A stretch of 64,000 nucleotides of DNA from JANMES01 sp038329865 (GTDB taxonomy: Bacteria; Planctomycetota; Phycisphaerae; Tepidisphaerales; Tepidisphaeraceae): contig JBBQNK010000012.1 of the NCBI GenBank assembly GCA_038329865.1, positions 33,129-97,128 of the forward strand. Reading direction: 5' to 3'. The notes under the pieces were generated by a model. The model was not told the DNA's origin and ran no database searches. It was given only the letters and a program-made list of their open reading frames with translations. The position numbers were made by a program, and so were the translations under genes. Shown in pieces: positions 1 to 6,735 of this stretch; the first letter of the stretch is position 1; the number at the start of each line of letters is the position of its first letter.

Positions 1-1062
1 GCCGTCCAGGCCGTTGGTGATGTCGAGGCCCCACCCGAGCTTCTCCCCTTCCTGCGTCATCGGCCCGTAGTTCCAGCCGATCTTGTTACTCGATCCGCCG
101 AACATCAGCGAGTGGAACTGGTAATTGTTCTTCGCGTCGTGCAGGACTTTTCCGTCATTGCCGAGCACTTCCGGCAGGCCGTAGTCCATCGGGTGGTGGT
201 AGTAGAAGCCCGGCTCGCCCGGCTTCTTGTTCAGGTCGATGACGTGGATCTGCGGCATGTACGGCAGTTGCCCGGTCTTGCGATCCGGGTCGGCGTTGTT
301 GTCCTGGATGAGCAGCTTGCGGTCCTTACTGACAGCCTGGATGAACTTCGGTTGCGTGGTGGCGAACTTCGCGATGACCTCGGCCTTGCTCGGCTTGTCG
401 TCGAGCGCGAGCGTGACTTTGAACAGCTGATTTGGATCCGCGTAGTAGGCCACGCGCGGTTCGACCGGGTCCATGATGTTGAATTTCCCCGGCATGCCGT
501 TGGCTTTGCCGAGCGGTTTGCCGGTGTCGTCGAACATGTCGACGATCATCGCGCGCTGGCCGGAGTAGTCGGCGTTCATCTTGAAGTTCTTGCCCATCCA
601 TCCGGTGTTTTTCAGCTTGCCGTCTTTGTCGATGAACGCGCGGTTGCCCATGAAAAGGATCTGCCGCCCGTCCACGGTCCACACCGGCCGGCCGAGATCG
701 GGGTGGGAAATATCGCTGCACAACTCGCGCGTGAGGCTCATGACTTCGTGGCCGCTGGTGACATCGCGGAAGAAGATCGTCTCGGGCTGCGCCGCGCCGC
801 TGGCGTCGAACAACTTGGCGAACGGCTTGCGATAGAGATTGTTGATGCGCGACGTGAGCTCTTCCAGATCGTCGCAGACGCGGTACGGCTCGGTGATGAC
901 TCCGTGCGGCACGGGATCGACCGGCTCGCCGGCGGCGTGCTCGGTCGCGGCGGGTTGCGTGGCCGCGGGCTGCGTCACAGGCATTTCCTCCGCGAGGATG
1001 AACGTGGTCGAAATGCTCAAGGCCAGAACAGCGGTGCGGAACAAAGTGGAATTCAATTTCAT
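1..1062 (-). CDS. Secreted protein of unknown function (3' end beyond window)
   Basis: An open frame of 354 codons runs leftwards from an ATG at 1060-1062 to the window edge without a stop, so only the N-terminal part is visible. It starts with a signal peptide (MKLNSTLFRTAVLALS, then a hydrophobic run ending near LAEE) followed by a Pro/Ala/Thr-rich linker with repeated AATQP. The mature part has short strand-rich segments such as PVWTVDGRQILFMGN and repeated Asp/Asn-Gly turns, as in TolB/PD40-type beta-propellers. That resemblance is only by eye, and no catalytic motif was recognised. Frame openness and codon usage make it a real gene. The reading frames on the other strand here are shadows of it. 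Confidence 0.72.
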   Translation of the reverse strand, partial: MKLNSTLFRTAVLALSISTTFILAEEMPVTQPAATQPAATEHAAGEPVDPVPHGVITEPYRVCDDLEELTSRINNLYRKPFAKLFDASGAAQPETIFFRDVTSGHEVMSLTRELCSDISHPDLGRPVWTVDGRQILFMGNRAFIDKDGKLKNTGWMGKNFKMNADYSGQRAMIVDMFDDTGKPLGKANGMPGKFNIMDPVEPRVAYYADPNQLFKVTLALDDKPSKAEVIAKFATTQPKFIQAVSKDRKLLIQDNNADPDRKTGQLPYMPQIHVIDLNKKPGEPGFYYHHPMDYGLPEVLGNDGKVLHDAKNNYQFHSLMFGGSSNKIGWNYGPMTQEGEKLGWGLDITNGLDG

Positions 1063-1098
1063 AAGGGCACCCGATTTAAAATGTCCGGCGACTCTTTC

Positions 1099-1350
1099 GT
1101 GGCATGGGCAGCTTGCCCATGAGCGTGTACACACGCAGTATGAGCCGTACGCGGCTCATGCAGCAAGAGCGAAGCGATCTTCGTCTCTCATCAAGATCGC
1201 TGCGCTCTTGCCTCATCGGTCGAGCACGACCGATCGTCGCGGCATACGGCTCGACTGAACTCGCCGAAGTCCCCGACCCATGGGCAAGCTGCCCATGCCA
1301 CTTCAGATCGTCGCGGCCTACGCGACGCACGGGCAAGCTGCCCATGCGAC
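1099..1350. repeat. Nested palindromic repeat, family C
   Basis: The gap between two minus-strand genes is almost entirely inverted repeats. The outer arms read GGCATGGGCAGCTTGCCCAT at about 1101 and its complement at about 1279-1300, and a third copy of GGGCAAGCTGCCCATG lies at 1331. Inner hairpins are TGAGCCGTACGCGGCTCA and a CAAGAGCGAAGCGATCTT pair. Family C recurs at 12325-12405. Confidence 0.85.
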
Positions 1351-1354
1351 GAAA

Positions 1355-2680
1355 TCACTGAAACGCAAACGCGATCTCGTATTCACCGGCCGTCAGTTCC
1401 GGCACGGTGGCGACGGCGAATGTCGTGAACTTTCCCTGCCAGGAATAGAAGCCGTCGGTTTCGCCGGGGCTCAGCCGCTGGCCGTTGATCGTCACGGTCT
1501 TGGCGTGCCAGCGCCCGGCAACGCGGACCTGGATTCCCGCGCCGGCGGTCAACTTCGGGCCGGTGTAGGCGAGCTGAATCGTCTTGGCCTGCGGCGGCTC
1601 GGGAAGGACGGGCGTCAGCTTCGTGAACGAGGCGGCGTGCTGCCACAGTTCGATCCGGCTCGCCCGCCGCGCGGCCGCGGTTTTGCCGGCGGCAACGATG
1701 CCGGTGTGCATCATCCCCACGGCGATCGAGCACGGATAGCCCGGGTAATACATTCGCGGATACCGGCGAGTGCCGACCGCCAGGAGCGGCTTGAGTCGAT
1801 TCACGCCTGCCAGCGCGCGGCGGTTGGCCGGGTAGGCGATTTCATTGTGCTCGGCGCTTTCGGTTAGGAACACCAGCGACTTGAACCGCCGGTACGCGTA
1901 GAGCGTGGAGCTCGGCTGATTCAGATCCGTCCCGCCCCAGCCGGGCCAGCTGAGCGGGTGCACCGCGTGAGGAATGCCCGATCGCTCCCCGGCGTCGGCC
2001 ATCGCGCCGGCGATTTCGTACAAAAGTCGCTCGTCCTCGGTGTACGGCTTGCTCGGCGGGAAGAGGACGATGTCGTGGCTGCACCCGGCGTGCCCGCGGG
2101 CGTGCATGTCGACGTACACGTCCGGCTGAAGCTCATTGGCGATCATCTCGAACGCGATGGCCTCGGGCGAGACGGCGCCGGTGTCAGCATGATCGAGATT
2201 CGGCTTCACGCCCGCCGGCGTTTCGTAGGTGTCGGCGGCGGCGGCGTCGGGGCTGGCGTTGGGGACGATCACGATCTTCTGCCGGCGCAGCAGCGGGCGG
2301 CCGTCGGACGATAGCAGGTAGTCCATCAGCCGCAGCGCGACCATCCGGGCGGATTCTTCATTCCCGTGCTGCCCGGCGACGATCAGCACGTGCTGCTTGT
2401 CGGCGTCGTCGACGCGGTGGTCGGTGAAGGTGACGGCATCAATAGGCCGGCCCTGGGCGGTACGCAGTATCGTCCGGCTCTGAACGTACTCCGGCTTGCG
2501 GAGCTGGAGCGAGGCGACACGTGCGAGGATTTCCTCGCCGGTGGGACTGATAGCGTCGCCGTGGCGAGCGGTCGAACCCGCCGCCAAGCCGTCTGACTTT
2601 TGCGGCGATGCTTTTCGGGTTGGACGCTTGCTCATCTGACTACTGATACTAACCCGCGGGAAATCTGATGCAATGCGCAT
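1355..2680 (-). CDS. M14-family zinc carboxypeptidase-like protein
   Basis: A 441-aa protein with the zinc-ligand pattern of M14 carboxypeptidases: GQHGNEESAR (H-x-x-E) near residue 125, a downstream VDMHARGH supplying the third ligand, and LTESAEH carrying a candidate catalytic Glu. The C-terminal 100 residues look like a beta-rich accessory domain. No clear signal peptide is present, since the N-terminus is basic and low in hydrophobicity. An alternative start is the ATG at 2633-2635 (MSKRPTRK), which would remove 15 residues; neither start has a convincing ribosome binding site. It diverges from the IclR regulator gene and may belong to that locus. The family hydrolyses peptide or ester/amide bonds at a C-terminal carboxylate; the actual substrate cannot be told. 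Confidence 0.82.
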   Translation of the reverse strand: MRIASDFPRVSISSQMSKRPTRKASPQKSDGLAAGSTARHGDAISPTGEEILARVASLQLRKPEYVQSRTILRTAQGRPIDAVTFTDHRVDDADKQHVLIVAGQHGNEESARMVALRLMDYLLSSDGRPLLRRQKIVIVPNASPDAAAADTYETPAGVKPNLDHADTGAVSPEAIAFEMIANELQPDVYVDMHARGHAGCSHDIVLFPPSKPYTEDERLLYEIAGAMADAGERSGIPHAVHPLSWPGWGGTDLNQPSSTLYAYRRFKSLVFLTESAEHNEIAYPANRRALAGVNRLKPLLAVGTRRYPRMYYPGYPCSIAVGMMHTGIVAAGKTAAARRASRIELWQHAASFTKLTPVLPEPPQAKTIQLAYTGPKLTAGAGIQVRVAGRWHAKTVTINGQRLSPGETDGFYSWQGKFTTFAVATVPELTAGEYEIAFAFQ

Positions 2681-2703
2681 TTTATCATTGCAAGATAGTT
2701 ACT

Positions 2704-2717
2704 CATCATAGATGATG
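2704..2717. promoter_or_regulatory. Perfect palindrome, candidate operator
   Basis: CATCAT-AG-ATGATG is a perfect palindrome in the divergent region upstream of the IclR gene. A very similar site, ATCAT-CA-ATGAT, lies at 13749-13760 just after the dehydrogenase gene of the same locus. Binding of the IclR protein is inferred from position only. Confidence 0.35.
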
Positions 2718-2743
2718 TCGTGGCAATCGGATGAACGACTCAT

Positions 2744-2803
2744 GTAGCCGGCGAGCTTGCTCGCCGCGATGCATTAAACGGCAAGCAACCTCGCCGGCTG
2801 CAC
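2744..2803. repeat. Palindromic repeat, family B
   Basis: Arms GTAGCCGGCGAGCTTGCTCG and its imperfect complement enclose a GATGCATTAAA-like loop. A second member (8614-8677) sits inside the MalG-type permease gene. Confidence 0.8.
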
Positions 2804-2917
2804 AAAAGATAGGTCGATCGCATCGCGATTTGCAAAATGATCGCATTTTTAGCGCCGCCGCACAGAGCGATCGGCGTGGCGGATTGAGCTGTCCTCTCTT
2901 AGTGAGTGAGTCCTTGA

Positions 2918-3694
2918 ATGCCCAACAATGAACTGATCCAGTCTCTTCTCCGAGCCATCGATGTGATCGAACTCGTCGCCCAATCCGAGCGCGGCCTGTC
3001 GCTCGGCGAAGTGTGCAACGCCCTTGGCCTTAAGCAGCCGACGGCGCACAACCTCATCCGCACGCTCATCGCCCGCGACTTTGTCGAGAAGACCACCTCG
3101 CCGGTGCGCTACAGACTCGGATCGGCCGTCACCCGATTGGCGGAGGAGCGGCAGAGCCACAACGTGGTGCGACAGGCGTCGACGATCATGAACGACGTCT
3201 TCGAGCGCATTAAAGGCCTGCTGCCGGCGAAACTGGGCCCGCAGGACGAAGCGTCGCTCAGCTTCTCGCAGCACGTGGGGAATGAAATCGTCATGTTGCT
3301 GCGAATGCGCATGCAGCGCCCCGGCGTGCTCGAGCGGCCACGCCGTGTGATGACGGCTTATCAGAGCGCTTCGCCGCTGGCGTTTCAGGCGTTCTGGTCG
3401 CAGGAGGAAGTGGAAGATTACCGTCGGCAGCATCCGTTTCTGGATCAAGGCGCGCCGATCTGGAAGACCAAAGAGCGGCTCGACGCGTTCCTGCAGAAAT
3501 CCCGCGAAACCGGCTACGCCATGCCGCCGATCTACCCCGACGAACAGGTGCGGGCGGCCGTCCCGGTGTTCGACGAAGGGCACCGCCTGCTCGGCGTACT
3601 GGGCGTGGGCATCTGGCTGAAGTCGCCGATCGATACGAAAAAGCTGATGAAGGAGATGCTCGAAGCGAGCAAGCAAATCGGAGAAGTGGGCTGA
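2918..3694 (+). CDS. IclR-family transcriptional regulator
   Basis: A 258-aa protein, the usual length of IclR regulators. Residues 5-65 form the N-terminal winged helix-turn-helix (LLRAIDVIELVAQSERGLS followed by LGEVCNALGLKQPTAHNLIR), and the rest is the effector-binding domain, including the GVLGVGIWL strand near residue 228. It diverges from the carboxypeptidase gene and its stop overlaps the start of the transporter gene (TGATG at 3692-3696), so regulator and transporter are probably co-transcribed and translationally coupled. It most likely controls this sugar-type uptake locus in response to a metabolite; the ligand is unknown. Confidence 0.92.
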   Translation: MPNNELIQSLLRAIDVIELVAQSERGLSLGEVCNALGLKQPTAHNLIRTLIARDFVEKTTSPVRYRLGSAVTRLAEERQSHNVVRQASTIMNDVFERIKGLLPAKLGPQDEASLSFSQHVGNEIVMLLRMRMQRPGVLERPRRVMTAYQSASPLAFQAFWSQEEVEDYRRQHPFLDQGAPIWKTKERLDAFLQKSRETGYAMPPIYPDEQVRAAVPVFDEGHRLLGVLGVGIWLKSPIDTKKLMKEMLEASKQIGEVG

Positions 3695-6660
3695 TGTTTC
3701 GAAGGGCTCGCCAATCCGAGCGGCGCTGCGCGGGGCCCCTTGCGCGATATCAACGGGGATTTTCCGCGAAGGCGAAAGCGACGGTCTGCGTCGAATCGCG
3801 CTCGAAGTCGCTTGCGCCTTCGCGGGAATTTTCTCGGGAAAAATATCTCGCAATTTTCGCGACGCTCCTGCTCCTCACCTTCTTCACATCCCGCGCCCGC
3901 GCCGACGACAACGTCCACCTCCGTCTCGAAGTCCCTGCATCAGGAATCCGCAGCGCCAGCACTGCCGCCGAGCGCGCGGTGCTCACCGCGTTCAAGGAAG
4001 CCAACCCCAACGTCGTGATCGACCCGTACGTGCGGCTCCGCATTGAAGGCCCGAGCGGCGAAGCCTCGGTTTACATGGCCATCGCCGGGCAGACCGCGCC
4101 GGACGCGCTGTACGTCAACGGCCGATCGATGCAGAAGTACATCGACCAAGGATTTTTGCTACCGCTGGATAATTATCTCACCGACGAGATCAAGGCCGAT
4201 CCGTTTTATCAGAAGCTGCTGCCGACGGTGTCGCGCGACGGGCACGTCTACGCGATCCCCGCGAAAGTCGCAGTCTCGGCGATGCTCTATCGAAAAGATT
4301 TGTTCGCCAAAGCGGGTTTGAATCCCGATCAGCCGCCGCGCACGTGGGACGAACTGCTTGCCGACGCGCGGAAGCTCACGATTCCTGAGAAAGGTCAGTT
4401 CGGCATCATCCTGCCCAGCGGCGTGAATGCCGGCTGGCGGTTCCCGAATTTCGTCTGGCAGGCCGGTGGCGAAATGGTCCGGCCGACGGCGACGGGGTAT
4501 CGACTTTCGCTCGATGACCCTGGCGCGCTCAAGGCGCTGGAGTTCTACAAGGAACTCCGCTGGGGCAAGTGGGCGAGCGCTGATGGCAAGGCGATGCAGA
4601 CCTGCATGCGCGTCGACGCCACCGGCGAGGAATCGCTCCGCGCCGTGCAGGACGGCAAGGCCGCCATGGCGATCATCTCCACCGTCGGCGCCGTCGGAAC
4701 CGACATCCCCGACCCGGCGACGATCGGCATCGCGCCGCTCCCCGCGGGCCCGGCCGGTCCGGCGGCGATGCTCGAAGGGGAATTCTGGGGCCTCAACTCC
4801 CAGCTCGCCAAAGATCCGGCGCGTCGCGACGCGGCGTGGAAGTTCATCGCCTTCAAAACCGGCGAAGACGCCAAACGAATCACCACCCGCGTGTGCGTTG
4901 AAGCCGGCCAAGCCGCCGCCGTGCCGCCCGATTGGCTGGAACGCTTCGGCTACAACTCCGAGCTCCAGACGATGCCGAAATCGTGGCTGACGTTCACCAA
5001 GAACATGGCCACCAACGGCCATCTCGAGCCGTTCGCGCCCGGGTACGATCAAGTCGCGACCGACGTGCTTTCGCAGCTCGACGACGTGCTCTTCAGCGAA
5101 AATGCCGACCCGAAAACGGTGCTCCAGTCGATCAACGACCGCGCGAACAGCGCGTTCTTCTCGACGACTCCGCCGGAAGTGGTGGCACACCGGCGGACCA
5201 TCGCCCGCGGCGTAGTGAGCGCGCTGGCGGCGGTGCTGGCGGCGATCGCAATCATCGCGCAGCGAAAATTCGCGGCGAAACGGCGCGGCCGTTCCGTCGC
5301 CCCCGCCCGGCTGGACGGCCCGCGCGCGGCCGACCGTGGATCGCTCGTGCGCGTCGGCATTCTCTTTCTCGCGCCGGCTGTCCTTACGATTTTCGTCTGG
5401 GATTACTACCCGCTGGCGAGCGGCGCACTGCTGGCGTTCCTCGACTACCGCGTCACCGGCGACAGCCATTTCACCGGCCTGGACAATTTCATCGCCGTCT
5501 TCAACGCCGGCACATTCTGGAGCGCTCTGCTTCAGACGTTCGTCTACGTGGCGATCTCGCTCAGCCTTGGTTTTCTCGCGCCGATCATCCTGGCGATCCT
5601 GCTCTCGGAGATTTCGTTCGGCAAAATCTTTTTCCGCACGCTCTTCTACCTGCCGGCCGTCACCAGCGGCGTGGTGGTGCTGACGATCTGGAAAATCATG
5701 TTGTACGACAACTCGCCGCAAGGCGTGTTCAACCAACTGCTCGCCTGGATGAGCGGCACGACGAGCGGGCGCGTGATCACGACCGGCGGGTTCGCGCTGG
5801 TCTGGTGGGCGCTGGTCTCGATCCTTGCCGCAGCGGTCATCGACTGGATCTCCTCGCGCCCCGGAAACAATTCCGCGAAGCCCAACGGCCGCGCGATGGG
5901 TGGACTAGGCGTCGGCGCCTTGTCGATCGCGCCGATCATTCCGATCGTACCAATCGTCCCCGGCGTGCTGGCGGCGGGCGGTTTGCCCTCGCTCGATCTG
6001 AGCCCGCCGATCGCGTTCCTGTTCTACGGCGTGATCGCGGCGGGCGTGGTGCTCGCGGCCACTGCGGTCGTCGCGATGTTCTCAGCCCGCGAAGACCTTG
6101 CCGTCGCCGGCCGGCTCAAGAAGGCGGCCGCCATCGGCACGACGATCGTCGGGCTCGCCCTCGCGTGGCTGCTCACCTCACTGCTCGTCCCGCAGACGCG
6201 GCCGTACCCGTGGCTGCAGGATCCCACCGGCTACTGGGCGATGCTGTGGGTGATCATCCCCGGCATCTGGGCCGGCGCGGGGCCGGGCTGCATCATCTAC
6301 CTCGCAGCGATCAAGAGCATCCCCGATGAGCTGTACGAAGCCGCCGACCTCGACGGCGCCGGCCCGCTGCACAAGGCGTATCACGTGACGTTCCAAACGC
6401 TGCTACCGCTGATCGTCATCAACTTCATCGGCGCGGTGATCGGCACGTTCCACGCGATGGAAAGCGTGCTAGTCCTCACCGGCGGCGGTCCGGCTAACCG
6501 CACGATGACACTCGGCATGGATATTTTCTTCAACGCCTTCACGCACTTGAAATTCGGCTACGCCACCGCGCAGGCGTGGGTGATGGGATCGTTGCTGATC
6601 GGATTTACAGTTTACCAGTTGCGCAGTTTGAAGCAGATGAAGTTTCGGAGGGCGTCATAA
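3694..6660 (+). CDS. ABC transporter: substrate-binding protein fused to MalF-type permease
   Basis: A 988-aa two-in-one transporter protein. After a 45-residue lead it has a hydrophobic signal/anchor (residues 51-64, YLAIFATLLLLTFF) ending in SRARA, then a family-1 solute-binding domain (about 75-490). A transmembrane segment near 500-520 leads into a MalF-like permease (about 545-988) with several membrane helices. The EAA loop that docks the ATPase is at about 880-900 (ELYEAADLDGAGPLHKAYHV). The family imports sugars or oligosaccharides; the substrate is unknown. The only usable start is the ATG overlapping the IclR stop, which places palindromic repeat A in frame at residues 24-44, before the signal peptide. 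Its partner permease follows after one repeat. No ATPase gene is nearby, so a shared MsmK/UgpC-like ATPase is inferred. Confidence 0.9.
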   Translation: MFRRARQSERRCAGPLARYQRGFSAKAKATVCVESRSKSLAPSREFSREKYLAIFATLLLLTFFTSRARADDNVHLRLEVPASGIRSASTAAERAVLTAFKEANPNVVIDPYVRLRIEGPSGEASVYMAIAGQTAPDALYVNGRSMQKYIDQGFLLPLDNYLTDEIKADPFYQKLLPTVSRDGHVYAIPAKVAVSAMLYRKDLFAKAGLNPDQPPRTWDELLADARKLTIPEKGQFGIILPSGVNAGWRFPNFVWQAGGEMVRPTATGYRLSLDDPGALKALEFYKELRWGKWASADGKAMQTCMRVDATGEESLRAVQDGKAAMAIISTVGAVGTDIPDPATIGIAPLPAGPAGPAAMLEGEFWGLNSQLAKDPARRDAAWKFIAFKTGEDAKRITTRVCVEAGQAAAVPPDWLERFGYNSELQTMPKSWLTFTKNMATNGHLEPFAPGYDQVATDVLSQLDDVLFSENADPKTVLQSINDRANSAFFSTTPPEVVAHRRTIARGVVSALAAVLAAIAIIAQRKFAAKRRGRSVAPARLDGPRAADRGSLVRVGILFLAPAVLTIFVWDYYPLASGALLAFLDYRVTGDSHFTGLDNFIAVFNAGTFWSALLQTFVYVAISLSLGFLAPIILAILLSEISFGKIFFRTLFYLPAVTSGVVVLTIWKIMLYDNSPQGVFNQLLAWMSGTTSGRVITTGGFALVWWALVSILAAAVIDWISSRPGNNSAKPNGRAMGGLGVGALSIAPIIPIVPIVPGVLAAGGLPSLDLSPPIAFLFYGVIAAGVVLAATAVVAMFSAREDLAVAGRLKKAAAIGTTIVGLALAWLLTSLLVPQTRPYPWLQDPTGYWAMLWVIIPGIWAGAGPGCIIYLAAIKSIPDELYEAADLDGAGPLHKAYHVTFQTLLPLIVINFIGAVIGTFHAMESVLVLTGGGPANRTMTLGMDIFFNAFTHLKFGYATAQAWVMGSLLIGFTVYQLRSLKQMKFRRAS
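3765..3826. repeat. Palindromic repeat, family A, inside a coding region
   Basis: Arms CGCGAAGGCGAAAGCGAC and GTCGCTTGCGCCTTCGCG form a near-perfect hairpin. The copy is in frame and adds a basic stretch ahead of the signal peptide of the transporter protein. Other family A copies are at 7470, 29037 and 31127, with a half copy at 23862. Confidence 0.85.
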
Positions 6661-6720
6661 GCAGGCAGCCGGCAGCTGGCAGCGGGCAGTAAAGACTGCC
6701 AACTGCCGGCTGCCCGTTGC
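6659..6720. repeat. Palindromic repeat, family H
   Basis: GGCAGCCGGCAGCTGGCAG faces CTGCCAACTGCCGGCTGCC. It fills the short gap between the two permease genes and could fold in the shared mRNA, which might set different expression of the two genes (inference). Confidence 0.8.
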
Positions 6721-6735
6721 CGACTTATTCGAATC

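Noticed and set aside
112..1122. Long plus-strand open frame (336 codons)
   Set aside because: It is antisense to the secreted protein running off the left edge, with low-complexity Arg/Val-rich sequence typical of shadows in high-GC DNA.
1099..1350. CRISPR array
   Set aside because: The repeats are palindromic and unequal in spacing, with no regular spacers. No array of short regular repeats was found anywhere in the window and no cas gene.
4159..5736. 525-codon minus-strand open frame under the fused transporter
   Set aside because: Antisense of the conserved SBP-permease; rich in Arg, Glu and His with no domain.
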